Origin: Methylocella silvestris BL2
Lineage (GTDB): Bacteria > Pseudomonadota > Alphaproteobacteria > Rhizobiales > Beijerinckiaceae
DNA: 64,000 nt
NCBI RefSeq assembly: GCF_000021745.1
Contig: NC_011666.1
Span: 3,871,001-3,935,000 of the forward strand
Direction of reading: 5' to 3'
Part shown: one piece after another, positions 10,122 to 19,612 of the stretch
How the letters are laid out: every line of letters starts with the position of its first letter
Numbering within the stretch: the stretch's first letter is position 1
The notes under the pieces: generated by a model
What the model saw: only the letters and a program-made list of their open reading frames with translations
The model's database searches: none
Told to the model about the DNA's origin: nothing
Translations under genes and position numbers: made by a program

Positions 10122-10216
10122 TAAAATCCTGACCGGGTTCCGCCGTCAAGGCGCCAAGGCGCCGCGCAATCCAGCCGCAGGCCTTTGTGTTAGAGCATTT
10201 TCAACACGAGAGATAG

Positions 10217-11779
10217 TCAGAACGGGTCGTCCTTCGCGAGTTTGGCGAAGGCCCGCAGCGCCTCGCCGAGCCATTTCTGGCCGTCCTCGGCCGGCGCGGC
10301 GAGGGGCGCGTCGGCGAGAGCGAGTTCGCCGGATTCAACTCGACCGGTTTCTTGACGCCAAAGGCGAAGATCCGCTTCGTCCGCATCCAGCCTCGTTTCG
10401 GCGTCATGCATCTCGCCGAGCGACCACTGGATCGTCTCAAGGCGCTTCAAAAGCGCGCCGAGGCTCTTTTTGTCAGCGACCTCCGGGCAGTCGATGAAGA
10501 ACTCGGCCATATAGCGCAGCTTCTTGGCGTCGATCCGCACCTTGTGGCGCGCCTCCGGATCGAGGCCCTCGAGGTTTTCCCCCTGTTGCAGGAGCGCCTT
10601 ACGCCGCTTGGCGAGCCGCTTGCGAATGAATTTCGCCGTGTCGGCGCGCTCGGCCTTTTTCGCCCGCCAGCCGCCGCTTCCCAGCCATTCGCAGAAATCG
10701 ATCAAAAAGATCCGCCAGGGTTTTGCTTCGATCGCCTCGATCAGGGCGGCGCGCAGGGCCAGGCGTTTGGAGTCGCGCCAAGCGGCAAATTCGCGCGCCT
10801 CGCCTGTGAGCTCGCCGCGGGCGGCCTTGATTTCCGCTTCATGCATGACGTCGCGATCTCGCGCAGCGCCAAACAATCGCGCCATGCGTTTCAATTCGTC
10901 GTTCGCCGCAGCAAAATATTCGTCGCCAGCAATGGGCTGGAACAGAGCGAGCGCGGCCCTGAGGCGCCGCAGCGCGACGCGGCCCTGATGGATTGCCTCG
11001 ACGGGATGGGCCGGCGCGGGCCGCGCCGTAAGGAGGCGCGCATTCAACATGAAGTCGTGCAGGCAGACATTGCAGATAGCCTCGAACGCGGCGCCGGCCG
11101 TCATCGCGTCGCCCAGGCGCGGCTGCGATCCCTTGGCCGGACGCATCGACGCTCCGGCCGCTAGGCGATAGCCGCGCTCGGCCTTGCTGATCAGGCTGAT
11201 CGACAAGGGGGCCCTCGCCGCCAGCCGGCGCGCCAAGGTGTAGACGGCGCTCTTGCCGCCGCTTTTCAGTTCGAGCTCGACCTCGAAGATAGCCTCGGCG
11301 GCGGTTGGTCCGGGGACCGTGATCTCGCCGCTGTCGAGGACAGCCTCAATCTGCGCATTCTCTTCGCTGAGCGAGAGAAAGGCGCGTTTGACCGAGATGT
11401 GAAACGCCTGGCGCAGATCCGGACGCGCCGCCTCGGCCAATTCGGCAAGGGGCGTCTCGCTAATCATCGCAAAATCGACGCAGGCGGCGCTCGCGCCTTG
11501 TCTGCGCGTCGGCGCCTTGCCGTCGATGGGGCGCTCCCACTCGCCACGCTGGGAAACCGATCCGCTGTCCTGCTTGATCGTTTGCAGCAGCTGTTTTCCG
11601 GCTCGCCGGACCCGCAGAGTGAATCCGCCATCGCGCAGCGCTTCATCGGCGGTGTCGAAATACCAGGAGTCGAGCGTTTGCGCGCGGGCGCGGGCCATCG
11701 CGTCCTTCAGGGCGTCCAGCGTTTGGGCGCGGGCCGCGGGATCGGCCGAAACGGCGAGCTTCAGTTCGATTTCGGTCAT
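10217..11779 (-). CDS. CYTH and CHAD domain protein (inorganic triphosphatase type)
   Basis: The 520-residue protein has an N-terminal CYTH domain (about residues 1-205) opening with the signature EIELKL. This is the ExExK motif that binds metal and triphosphate, and is typical of tripolyphosphatases such as E. coli YgiF. A CHAD domain follows (about 225-510), an all-helical domain rich in conserved His and Arg (EAIHQGRVALRRLRAAL, then ARHKVRIDAKKLRYMAEFF). CHAD domains bind polyphosphate, so hydrolysis of tripolyphosphate or association with polyphosphate granules is likely. It appears monocistronic; the upstream region is a long AT-rich gap. Confidence 0.9.
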   Translation of the reverse strand: MTEIELKLAVSADPAARAQTLDALKDAMARARAQTLDSWYFDTADEALRDGGFTLRVRRAGKQLLQTIKQDSGSVSQRGEWERPIDGKAPTRRQGASAACVDFAMISETPLAELAEAARPDLRQAFHISVKRAFLSLSEENAQIEAVLDSGEITVPGPTAAEAIFEVELELKSGGKSAVYTLARRLAARAPLSISLISKAERGYRLAAGASMRPAKGSQPRLGDAMTAGAAFEAICNVCLHDFMLNARLLTARPAPAHPVEAIHQGRVALRRLRAALALFQPIAGDEYFAAANDELKRMARLFGAARDRDVMHEAEIKAARGELTGEAREFAAWRDSKRLALRAALIEAIEAKPWRIFLIDFCEWLGSGGWRAKKAERADTAKFIRKRLAKRRKALLQQGENLEGLDPEARHKVRIDAKKLRYMAEFFIDCPEVADKKSLGALLKRLETIQWSLGEMHDAETRLDADEADLRLWRQETGRVESGELALADAPLAAPAEDGQKWLGEALRAFAKLAKDDPF

Positions 11780-12192
11780 GGCGAGAGCTTAACATGGCTG
11801 GCGGCGACGGGTCGACGGTCCGGGCATGCGGCCATCCGCGCCGCGCCCGGCTGCAAGACTGAAATCAGCGTAAAATCAACGTTATCGTGGGCGCAATCAG
11901 GTGTATCCAAATATAACGCGGCCGCGCCGCTGGATATCGCTGCTTGTGCGGGGGATAGGGCTCATCTAGGTTGTCGAATATTAGCGAAATTTTCGTTATG
12001 ATGAATGACGAATTTCGTAATTCAATAGAGGCGGCGTCGTAGACTGGAGCGGACTCACAATTTAATCCAGACTGCGAATCTAATGTTATTAAATAGCCAA
12101 ACAGAATGGAAGGCGTCCACTAAAGGGCTTGGGTTGCTAATAGATCGTCGCATTGTCTGGAAGTAGCTGCTGTGATTCTCAAGAGATGACGC
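11780..12192. other. AT-richer intergenic region with an inverted repeat
   Basis: 413 bp without a gene, clearly lower in GC from about 11870 onwards than the flanks. It contains an imperfect inverted repeat at 11985-12017: CGAAATTTTCGT, then ACGAATTTCG 11 bases later. This could be an operator or a hairpin in the leader of the gene at 12193. Nothing else recognisable. Confidence 0.5.
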
Positions 12193-12606
12193 GTGGAAAA
12201 GAAAATCATAGTTGAAATTCTTCTAGAGGCGCGGTCGTTGCTCCAGCGCAGCGGCTGGAATCAGTTTTGTATCGCCCGCGACGAAACCGGCAATGTGGTT
12301 GACGCCAATAGCGGGTCGGCATGCCGCTATTGTTTGTCCGGGGCGCTTTGCAAGGCGTGGCGAATGCTCGACGCCGCCCATGAGGAATATTATTTCCAAT
12401 ATTTCGAACGAAAATTTTCGACGGTGCTGCGCAAGCAATATGGCTATGATCGCACCTTGACGCAGTGGAACGACCACGTCGCCACCTCCTGCGAAGACGT
12501 GCTGAGCCTGATCGATCTCGTCATTGTGGACGTCGCCGGCGAGGATGCGGCGGCGATCCCGAGTTTTCTTCAGCGGCGGCCAAAGTCCAAGGAAATCTCC
12601 GCCTGA
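12193..12606 (+). CDS. DUF6197-like hypothetical protein
   Basis: A 137-residue protein starting at a GTG (MEKKIIVEILLEARSLLQ). The pattern resembles the DUF6197 family: an N-terminal helix, GWNQFCIARDETGNVVD, the short motif ACRYCLSGAL, then TQWNDHVATSCEDVLSLID near the C-terminus. No biochemical function is established for that group to my knowledge. It lies alone on the plus strand behind a long AT-rich gap with an inverted repeat, and converges with chaC at a distance of 8 bp. The start context is weak (purine-rich AGAGA upstream). An ATG further in would remove the conserved N-terminal helix. Confidence 0.65.
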   Translation: MEKKIIVEILLEARSLLQRSGWNQFCIARDETGNVVDANSGSACRYCLSGALCKAWRMLDAAHEEYYFQYFERKFSTVLRKQYGYDRTLTQWNDHVATSCEDVLSLIDLVIVDVAGEDAAAIPSFLQRRPKSKEISA

Positions 12607-12614
12607 GGCGACGT

Positions 12615-13139
12615 TCAGTCGAACCGCCCGACGAGCCAATCCAGCGTGTCGTCGGAAATCATCAATTCGGCGAGATGGGCGTGCGTGTTGCGCACATAGT
12701 CGGCGTTTGCGCCGGACAGGCCGACGCCCTGCCGCGTCAGGCGCAAGAGCTCTTCCCGTTCCAGCCGCCCCGCATATTGGAGGTGTCCACGGTCCGCGAC
12801 ATAGCAGACCGCGGGAACCAGGCGGCCGTCAGAAAGGCGCGCGGAGAGAGAAACCTCGCGATAGACGGCGGTCACCTGCTCGCGCGCGCGCAAGTAAGCG
12901 AGCGTTTGCGCGGCGTCACCTGCTCCGACGCGAAAGGCGACGCCCTTGCATGAGCCGCCGCGATCGAGGCCAAGCACCAGCCCCGGAACTGCGGCGGTCC
13001 CGCGATGAACATGAGAATAGACGCAAAGCGAGCGATGGTAGCCGCGCACGAGAGCGCCATGCCGTTCGACGAAGGCGAAGCCGGGCCGCCACATCAGCGA
13101 GCCATAGCCAAAGACCCACAGATCCTGTGCGACGCTCAT
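12615..13139 (-). CDS. chaC: ChaC-type gamma-glutamylcyclotransferase
   Basis: Cleaves the gamma-glutamyl bond of glutathione, giving 5-oxoproline and Cys-Gly. The 174-residue protein begins with the family signature WVFGYGSLMWRPGF, which holds the gamma-glutamyl-binding YGSL loop. It continues with the AYLRAREQVTAVY segment bearing the conserved catalytic glutamate, and the C-terminal SGANADYVRNTHAHL typical of ChaC proteins. Length fits the family (about 170-230). It is monocistronic, convergent with the DUF6197-like gene and divergent from the DUF2125 gene 70 bp away. The specificity for glutathione is inferred from the family. Confidence 0.92.
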   Translation of the reverse strand: MSVAQDLWVFGYGSLMWRPGFAFVERHGALVRGYHRSLCVYSHVHRGTAAVPGLVLGLDRGGSCKGVAFRVGAGDAAQTLAYLRAREQVTAVYREVSLSARLSDGRLVPAVCYVADRGHLQYAGRLEREELLRLTRQGVGLSGANADYVRNTHAHLAELMISDDTLDWLVGRFD

Positions 13140-13209
13140 CCTCGATTTGCTCCTGGCGAACCCGCGCTATAAACGATGAGGGCCGGCGCGAAAAGATGGG
13201 AAGCGCATA

Positions 13210-14262
13210 ATGCTGATGACAAAACCGCAGCCGCGGCGCTCCGGCGCCTCGCGGCTCGTCGGCGTCGCTCTGGCGCTGGGCGTGGCCGCTGGCCTGGCCG
13301 CCTGGTACTATTTCTGGAGCCTTGCCGCCAGCCAGACCGACGCGGTGCTGACGTCCTGGATCACGGAGGAGGCGCAAGCGGGGCGTCAATGGAGCTGCCC
13401 CAAGCGCCACATCGGCGGCTATCCCTTTGCCGTCGAGGTGATCTGCCCGGCGCTGGATTTTGAGGGAATGATCCTCGACCGCAGCTTTTCGGGATCGGTC
13501 GGAGGATTCCGCGCCGCCTCGAACGTCTTCCAGCCGCGGCGGATCGACATTCGAATCGAGCCGCCATTCACGGCGCGGACGCATGAGGGCGATCATTTTG
13601 CTTTGCAGTGGCGGAGTTTGCAGCTCGAGGTTGAGGGCGGCTCCGAACAGGCGCCGCGGCTGACGCTCGATGGCGCCGGGCTAGCGCTGACAGGGGCGAC
13701 CGCGGCCGGCGCGCCGATCGAAGCGGCGGCGGAAACCGCGCAGGCGACGCTGGCGCCGACGCCGGGCGCTCAGGCGGCGCAGGATGTCTCGATCATGCTC
13801 AAGGGGGCGTCCGCGCCGCTGCTGAGCAATGTGCTGGCGTTGCAGGCGCCGCTTGACGCAACTGTCTCGGCGGTGGTCGTCGGGGCCGATTTTCCCGGCT
13901 CCGGACCGCTTTTGGACCGGGTCGAGCGCTGGCGCGCCAACGGCGGCAGGATCGACGTCAAATCGGCGCGGCTCGTCAGCGGGGCCGCGGAGCTCAAGGC
14001 GACGGGAAGCCTTTATCTCGACGAGGGGCGGCGGCCGCGCGGCGAACTCGACGCGTCCTTGCGTGGGCTCGATCCGACGTTGCGCCGCTTTGGCGTCAAC
14101 CCCGGGTTGATTGCCGCCGGCTCGCTGCTGACAAACTTCCTGAAAGGGTCGCCCGGCAAGGAGGAGGGGCCGCAGGCGATCCATTTGCCCCTGCGCATCG
14201 CCGACGGCTATGTGTCGATCGGACCGATCCGCACGCCGTTGCGTCTGCCAGCGCTCTATTGA
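13210..14262 (+). CDS. DUF2125 exported protein
   Basis: The 350-residue protein has an N-terminal membrane anchor or uncleaved signal at about residues 16-40 (LVGVALALGVAAGLAAWYYF). A domain of the DUF2125 type follows, with the characteristic WSCPKRHIGGYPFAVEV near residue 75 and an extracytoplasmic beta-rich body with AsmA-like short repeats (GSLYLDEGRRPRGELDASLR). Members are common in Hyphomicrobiales and have no assigned function; an envelope role is likely from the topology. The start ATG 13210 follows a GGGAAG stretch. The alternative is the ATG six bases downstream. Confidence 0.82.
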   Translation: MLMTKPQPRRSGASRLVGVALALGVAAGLAAWYYFWSLAASQTDAVLTSWITEEAQAGRQWSCPKRHIGGYPFAVEVICPALDFEGMILDRSFSGSVGGFRAASNVFQPRRIDIRIEPPFTARTHEGDHFALQWRSLQLEVEGGSEQAPRLTLDGAGLALTGATAAGAPIEAAAETAQATLAPTPGAQAAQDVSIMLKGASAPLLSNVLALQAPLDATVSAVVVGADFPGSGPLLDRVERWRANGGRIDVKSARLVSGAAELKATGSLYLDEGRRPRGELDASLRGLDPTLRRFGVNPGLIAAGSLLTNFLKGSPGKEEGPQAIHLPLRIADGYVSIGPIRTPLRLPALY

Positions 14263-14352
14263 CTGCGCGACGAAGGCCGGACGATCTCAGACGGATTCGG
14301 AAGGCGGGCGCTTTTCGGCGCCTTGCTTCCGGGGAGGTCAGGTCCGCACAAG

Positions 14353-14388
14353 CAAAAAGGATGACCCTCTTTTTGAAGGATCATCCTT
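14353..14388 (-). terminator. Intrinsic terminator of the sugar transferase gene
   Basis: On the minus strand, AAGGATGA at 14381-14388 pairs perfectly with TCATCCTT at 14357-14364 around a 16-base loop that can pair further internally. The stem runs straight into TTTTT (14353-14357). This lies 56 bp after the stop codon at 14444 and has the form of a rho-independent terminator in that direction. Outer bases on the plus strand (GCACAAG and CTTGTGC) extend the symmetry across a bulge. Confidence 0.75.
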
Positions 14389-14443
14389 GTGCAAAATTAT
14401 CGGCTTCGTTTGCGCCAAGGGAGAGAATTGGGAGAGGAAACGT

Positions 14444-15910
14444 TCAATAGGCGCGGTTGCGCAGCACTTCAAAGCAGGTGCGCAGCAGGATGTTGATGTC
14501 GAGCGCGATCGACCAATGGTTGACGTACCAGAGGTCGAGTTTGACGCGCTCGATCATCTGCTCGAGCTGGCCGGTTTCCCCGCGCAGGCCATTGCATTGC
14601 GCCCAGCCGGTGATCCCCGGCTTGACGTGATGGCGGAACGCATATTTCGCGATCAGCACCTTATATTCATTGTCATGCGCGAGGGCGTGCGGGCGCGGGC
14701 CCACCAGCGACATATCGCCCTTCAACACATTGAACAGCTGCGGCAGCTCATCCATGCTGGACTGGCGCAGAAACTGACCCACGCGCGTCACGCGGCGGTC
14801 GTTGCGTCTCGCCTGCACAATCTTGTCGCCGTCTTCCTGCACCGTCATCGAACGGAATTTGTAAATCTGGAACTGCCGGGCGTTGAAGCCGTTGCGGCGT
14901 TGCTTGAAGATGACGGGACCTTTGCTGTCGAGCTTGATCAAAACGGCGATCATGACGAACAGCGGCGATAGGAGCACAATGCCGATTGAGGAGCAGACGA
15001 TGTCGAGCGTGCGCTTGATCGTCTGCTCGACGCGGGTCAGCGGCGCCCGCTGGATTTCGAGCGTCAGGCCAGGCCCGCTGGTCGACAGCAGGCGGCGTCC
15101 CAGAACCGAACGAATCGTATAATCGGGAAGAAGCTCCACGGGCAGCGGCGACGCGCGCAATCTTTCCCGCACCGTTTCGAGCAGCGCGGCGTTGTTCCAG
15201 CGCAGAGCCACCACGAATTGATCGGCGTGAGATTCACGAGCCTCGTGCAAGGCGCGGTCGAGATCCACCAGCACATCCTCCGCGGATGCCCCGCTTCCGC
15301 TCGCCAATGAGACGCGGGCGACTTCGGTGAGGCCGAAATAACGGAACAGGACAGCCGTCGAGAGCCGCAGCAGTTCGGAGGGCTCGCCGAGCGTGACGAC
15401 CCGGCGGCCGGCGAGGCCGCCCCTGGCCATCAGCGACCGCGACGTCTTCTCGGCGAGCCAGCGCGCGACGAGAAGCAGAGAAATCTGCATGACGGCGGCG
15501 GCCGTCATGGCTCCGCGCGGCAGCACGGTCTCGCCGCGCAGGAAAACCAGAAAGATCGCCACAAACAGCACGACGACCGCCCAGGTCATGAAGATGCGGC
15601 CTAAATATCGCGAGGGCGCAAGTAAAACCGGCAGGCGGTAAAGACCGCGGGAGCTGGCGACATAGGTATAGAGCAACGCCTGAGACAGCCCGACGCCGAG
15701 GCTTATTTCGATAGGGGCGCTCTCGCCCGACCAAATATACTGATAGAAAAGGACGCCCAATACGCTGGACAGGGTAATCAAGAATATATCGACGCAGCCC
15801 GCGATCACCTCAATGTTTTTATAGGATACATAAAGTTTTGCAGAGGAAGCGGCTACCACGTCCCCGTCAATCTCGGATTCAGCAATCTGGCTTAAGCGAT
15901 TAAAGTACAT
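14444..15910 (-). CDS. Undecaprenyl-phosphate sugar phosphotransferase (exopolysaccharide priming)
   Basis: Transfers a sugar-1-phosphate, commonly glucose or galactose, from a UDP-sugar onto undecaprenyl phosphate as the first step of exopolysaccharide assembly. The 488-residue protein has four to five N-terminal membrane helices (about residues 35-150) and a CoA-binding-like central domain. The C-terminal bacterial sugar transferase domain has KRTLDIVCSSIGIVLLSPLF, FKQRRNGFNARQFQIYKFRS, SMDELPQLFNVLKGDMSLVG and RPHALAHDN, as in WcaJ/PssZ-type enzymes. No other polysaccharide gene is adjacent. A terminator follows it and about 300 bp of non-coding DNA precede it, so it is expressed alone. 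Confidence 0.92.
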   Translation of the reverse strand: MYFNRLSQIAESEIDGDVVAASSAKLYVSYKNIEVIAGCVDIFLITLSSVLGVLFYQYIWSGESAPIEISLGVGLSQALLYTYVASSRGLYRLPVLLAPSRYLGRIFMTWAVVVLFVAIFLVFLRGETVLPRGAMTAAAVMQISLLLVARWLAEKTSRSLMARGGLAGRRVVTLGEPSELLRLSTAVLFRYFGLTEVARVSLASGSGASAEDVLVDLDRALHEARESHADQFVVALRWNNAALLETVRERLRASPLPVELLPDYTIRSVLGRRLLSTSGPGLTLEIQRAPLTRVEQTIKRTLDIVCSSIGIVLLSPLFVMIAVLIKLDSKGPVIFKQRRNGFNARQFQIYKFRSMTVQEDGDKIVQARRNDRRVTRVGQFLRQSSMDELPQLFNVLKGDMSLVGPRPHALAHDNEYKVLIAKYAFRHHVKPGITGWAQCNGLRGETGQLEQMIERVKLDLWYVNHWSIALDINILLRTCFEVLRNRAY

Positions 15911-16214
15911 TCCCAGACTCGCAATGTTCCGCTGGTCTCTGTTAGCATTAGGCTACGGTAACCCCGAAAAATCAACCTAAAAGCCAGCCTTGGAGTGGTC
16001 ATTCTGCCCGCTATGTGCGCGACAGCACGTCGTATTCACGAAAATATCACTCCGCCAAACGCGTCTGAACTATTTACGAATGCGAGTATTCATCGTTCCT
16101 TCATTGAAGAACGTTAGCGACCGCCGCAGTCCTCTCACAGTACATCCTACGGTAGCAAGCGCGCAATCTTCGCGACAGCGCGGTTGCAGGGTTCGTTCTG
16201 ACGCGAAGCAATAT
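15911..16214. other. Intergenic region upstream of the sugar transferase gene
   Basis: 304 bp between the start of the sugar transferase gene and the stop of thrS, both on the minus strand. It is AT-richer than the flanking genes and presumably contains the sugar transferase promoter and the thrS 3' end. I see no gene, perfect hairpin or named operator. Confidence 0.45.
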
Positions 16215-18161
16215 TCATGCTGCGCTGCGAAGGCGCCTGAGATCTGGCGGCGTTGCTTCGTCCGCGAGGCGCTCCAGCGCCGTCTCGAGGCTCAGACTTG
16301 TCGTATCGGAAGCGCCGAGCCGCCGAATCGAAACAGTGCGCTCCAGCCCCTCCCGTTTGCCGACGACGATCAGCACCGGCGTCTTGGCGAGGGAATGCTC
16401 CCTAATCTTGTAGGAGATCTTTTCGTTGCGCAAATCCGCTTCGACGCGCAGGCCGTATTTGCGGGCCGCCGCCGCCACTTCGAGCGCATAGTCGTCGGCG
16501 TCCTGGGTGATCGTCGCGACGATCACCTGCACCGGCGCCAGCCACAAAGGCAGATTGCCTGAAAAATGCTCGATCAGAATGCCGGTGAATCGTTCGAGCG
16601 ATCCGAAGATCGCGCGATGGATCATGACTGGCGTCTTTTTGTCGCTGTCGGCGTCGATATAGAAGGCCCCGAAGCGGCCGGGCATATTGAAATCGACTTG
16701 CGTCGTCCCGCATTGCCATTCGCGGCCGATCGCGTCGCGTAGCGTATATTCGAGCTTTGGACCGTAAAACGCGCCCTCGCCGGGATTGACGCCGGTCTTC
16801 GCGCCTCCAGCCGCCAGCATGTCGACGACCCGGCCGAGGGCCGCCTCCGCCTTGTCCCAGGCCTCTTCCGAGCCGACGCGTTTTTCGGGGCGCGTCGAGA
16901 GCTTGATAATGACGTCGTCAAAGCCAAAGTCTTGATAGATCGAGAGAATCAGATCATTGACCTTGAGGCTCTCAGCCATGATCTGATCTTCCGTGCAGAA
17001 GATATGCGCGTCATCCTGCGTGAAGGCGCGCACCCGCATGACCCCATGCAGCGCGCCGGACGGCTCATAGCGATGCACGACGCCGAACTCGCCGATCTTC
17101 AGCGGCAGGTCGCGATAGGATTTGAGGCCGTTCTTGAAGATCTGCACATGGCCGGGACAGTTCATCGGCTTCAGCGCGAAGATCCGCTCGTCCTCGGTCT
17201 TGGTAAGGAACATGTGTTCGCGAAAAGTCTGCCAGTGGCCGGAGGTTTCCCAGAGGGCGCGGTCGAGCACCTGCGGCGTATTCACTTCGAGATAGCCGTC
17301 AGCCTCCATGCGTCGCCGCATATAGGCGATGAGGGTCTGGAACAGGGTCCAGCCCTTGGGGTGCCAGAAGATCGCGCCGGGGCCTTCCTCCTGAAAATGG
17401 AACAGGTCCATTTCCCGCCCGAGCCGCCGATGGTCGCGCTTCTCGGCCTCCTCGATCTGCCTCAGATAGGCCGCGAGCTCCTCGCGCGTGGCGAAGGCCG
17501 TCGCATAGATGCGTTGCAGCATGGGGCGGTTCGAATCGCCGCGCCAATAGGCGCCGGCGACCTTCATCAGCTTGAATGCGTCGCCGATCTTGCCGGTTGA
17601 GGTCATATGCGGGCCGCGGCAGAGGTCGAGCCAGTCGCCCTGCCGGTAGATCTTCAGATCCTCGTCGCCCGGAATAGAGTCGACGAGTTCAACCTTGAAC
17701 GCCTCGCCCCTTGTCTCGAAGAAGGAGCGCGCCTGATCGCGGCTCCAGACCTCCTTCGTGAAGGGCCTGTCGCGCGCGATGATTTCGGCCATTTTTTTTT
17801 CGACGGCGGCAAAATCGTCCGGCGTGAACGGCTCGTTGCGGAAAAAATCGTAATAGAACCCGTTCTCGATGACGGGACCGATCGTCACTTGCGTGCCCGG
17901 ATAGAGCGTCTGCACCGCTTCGGCGAGGACATGCGCGGCGTCGTGGCGGATGAGCTCAAGGGCGCGCTTATCCTCGCGGCCGATGAACTCCACGCGCGCC
18001 CCGTGGCGGACGGGATCGGCGAGATCGCTTAGGGAGCCGTCGACGATCATGGCGACCGTGCGTTTGGCGAGCGAGGGGGAAATGGCTTTGGCGATGTCGA
18101 ACCCGCTTGCGCCGGCGGGAAACTGACGCGTGGCGCCATCGGGAAAGGTAACATCGATCAT
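16215..18161 (-). CDS. thrS: Threonyl-tRNA synthetase
   Basis: Charges tRNA-Thr with threonine in the cytoplasm. The 648-residue protein has the N-terminal TGS domain ([20 protein letters not shown]) and the second additional domain that edits mis-serylated tRNA ([17 protein letters not shown], then [19 protein letters not shown]). The class II catalytic core follows, including [20 protein letters not shown] with the zinc-binding Cys, and motif 3 around [18 protein letters not shown]. The anticodon-binding domain (about 545-640) closes it. GAGGAG stands 8 bases before the ATG. Length is normal. A 683-bp upstream gap leaves room for control. Confidence 0.97.
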   Translation of the reverse strand: MIDVTFPDGATRQFPAGASGFDIAKAISPSLAKRTVAMIVDGSLSDLADPVRHGARVEFIGREDKRALELIRHDAAHVLAEAVQTLYPGTQVTIGPVIENGFYYDFFRNEPFTPDDFAAVEKKMAEIIARDRPFTKEVWSRDQARSFFETRGEAFKVELVDSIPGDEDLKIYRQGDWLDLCRGPHMTSTGKIGDAFKLMKVAGAYWRGDSNRPMLQRIYATAFATREELAAYLRQIEEAEKRDHRRLGREMDLFHFQEEGPGAIFWHPKGWTLFQTLIAYMRRRMEADGYLEVNTPQVLDRALWETSGHWQTFREHMFLTKTEDERIFALKPMNCPGHVQIFKNGLKSYRDLPLKIGEFGVVHRYEPSGALHGVMRVRAFTQDDAHIFCTEDQIMAESLKVNDLILSIYQDFGFDDVIIKLSTRPEKRVGSEEAWDKAEAALGRVVDMLAAGGAKTGVNPGEGAFYGPKLEYTLRDAIGREWQCGTTQVDFNMPGRFGAFYIDADSDKKTPVMIHRAIFGSLERFTGILIEHFSGNLPLWLAPVQVIVATITQDADDYALEVAAAARKYGLRVEADLRNEKISYKIREHSLAKTPVLIVVGKREGLERTVSIRRLGASDTTSLSLETALERLADEATPPDLRRLRSAA

Positions 18162-18844
18162 ATCGTGAACTCCTCGGCTCAGTCGCCGAAACCAATCGGC
18201 GTAAGCGAATGCGCAGCTTCAGAATGCCCGGTGTGGGGCCGCGTCCCTCGCCGCTCCGTTTGTGGTCGGGACGGGACGAGCGCCGGCGCTTGCGCTCGGG
18301 CGATCTCGTCCCGGACGCTGGACATAAGCGGTTTGCCCGCGCGGCTCAAGCCCTCGACTGAACCCGTCCAGCTTCTGTCGCTTTTTCAACACAGCTTCGC
18401 CATAATCAGCATGGAGTCGCCGGAATGGCGTCGCGTTCGGATGACAGGCCGGCGGTGTTGTGCCACACTTTAGCCGCAAGTCAGCGGGGACGAGAGCGGG
18501 CGCTATGCTTGGCGTCTACGGGGGAATCATTGTTTTGGGTCCGCCTAAACTAAACTTAATGTAGGTTAAGCGGCCGCAATATTACGGTCGTGAAGTGAAA
18601 TTCCTGTAATAACAAGGCCGGTGTGCGTTGTCGCACACCGCGGCCCGCAGGCAAGTATTAAATCACTTTAGAGAAACAGGAGCGATAAAGACCGATCAGC
18701 CGCGCTTTGAATGAGCTACGGAGCTTTTTTAGCGCAGAGTCATTCGGTTTTTATCGAAATTGTTTGGGCGCTCGAAGCGTCGACGGTCCAACGATCATTC
18801 GTATTCCGCGCGTTTGCGCTTCCTTACAGGCGTAGAATTAGATC
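18162..18844. other. Long intergenic region with hairpins; possible small RNA
   Basis: 683 bp between thrS and the divergent LuxR-type gene. The part from 18162 to about 18480 is GC-rich and featureless. From 18540 to 18740 three symmetric elements cluster: CTTAA-N6-TTAAG near 18554-18570; a strong hairpin at 18616-18645 (GGTGTGCG, loop TTGT, CGCACACC, extendable by GGCC/GGCC across a bulge); and a hairpin ending in T6 at 18702-18735. This layout would suit an unannotated small RNA or a long structured leader of the LuxR-type gene. No homology to a named RNA was recognised. Confidence 0.4.
18702..18735 (+). terminator. Possible intrinsic terminator in thrS/LuxR intergenic region
   Basis: GCGCT at 18702-18706 and AGCGC at 18731-18735 enclose a short inner stem AGCT-ACGG-AGCT followed by six Ts (18725-18730). 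On the plus strand this resembles a weak rho-independent terminator ahead of the LuxR-type gene. No gene ends just upstream on that strand, which is why a small RNA is suspected. Confidence 0.35.
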
Positions 18845-19534
18845 ATGACTCCCTTCGCGATGTATTTGGACGAAATCAACCTGGAATGCGAGGAAAAGCG
18901 CGCGCACGCCGGCTTGACGCGGCGCGTCGCCGAGATTGGGCTCCTCTCGCGTTCGCCGGTCGGCGATCTAAACACAACCGATCCGCTGAATATTCTGTCG
19001 CTGCCGGCGCTTCTGCTCGACCTTGACGGCTGCGTCGTCGAGAGCAACACCGCGGCGGGAGCCCTGTTCGACAATGACATCAGGGTGCGCCAGCGCCGGC
19101 TTTTTATCCGCGATCTGGAAGCGCGCAACAAGCTGCGCATCTATGTCGATCAATTCGAATATGCGACGCCGCGCTTTGCCCCGTCGATCGAGCCGATCAT
19201 TGTGCCGCGGCAGGACAAGCTGCCGGTCTTGGTGCGGATCTGGCCGATCGACAGCGGCGCGCGCTGGCCGTCTTCGGACGTTCGGGCGCTTTTGACCTTG
19301 AGTTCCCTCGGGCCCCGTCCGGGGCCGCCCGCCGCTCTGCTCGCCAAGATCTTCTCGCTGACGCCGTCCGAAGCCAAGCTCGCGGCGATCATCGCGCGAG
19401 GCGTCGGCCCGGACACGGCCGCGATCGAACTCAACATTTCGCGCGAGACGGCCCGCAACCAGTTGAAGTCGATCTTCGCCAAGACGGGAACCCACCGGCA
19501 AGGCGAACTGGTCGCGCTTCTGCTGCAAGTCTGA
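18845..19534 (+). CDS. LuxR-type helix-turn-helix transcriptional regulator
   Basis: The 229-residue protein ends in a LuxR/FixJ-type DNA-binding domain (about residues 165-229). It shows FSLTPSEAKLAAIIARGVG, then AAIELNISRETARNQLKSIF and AKTGTHRQGELVALLL, with the recognition helix at about 190-205. The N-terminal 150 residues resemble a PAS-like sensor (LPALLLDLDGCVVESNTAAG) rather than an autoinducer-binding or receiver domain, and the phospho-acceptor Asp pattern is absent. It probably senses a small ligand or redox signal. It stands alone and is convergent with the SOS-type gene at 19613. Its targets are unknown. Confidence 0.88.
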   Translation: MTPFAMYLDEINLECEEKRAHAGLTRRVAEIGLLSRSPVGDLNTTDPLNILSLPALLLDLDGCVVESNTAAGALFDNDIRVRQRRLFIRDLEARNKLRIYVDQFEYATPRFAPSIEPIIVPRQDKLPVLVRIWPIDSGARWPSSDVRALLTLSSLGPRPGPPAALLAKIFSLTPSEAKLAAIIARGVGPDTAAIELNISRETARNQLKSIFAKTGTHRQGELVALLLQV

Positions 19535-19612
19535 CGCGGCTGGGTTTCGGTCTTATCGCGAACGGCGGGGCCGCGCCGCGAAGGCCTAAGCTCTGCGGCG
19601 TTTGAACATGCG

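Noticed and set aside
10190-10216. GTGTT/AACAC around AGAGCATTTTC after the CYTH/CHAD gene
   Set aside because: Resembles short Rhizobiales intergenic repeat remnants, but a single 27-bp match is too little to annotate.
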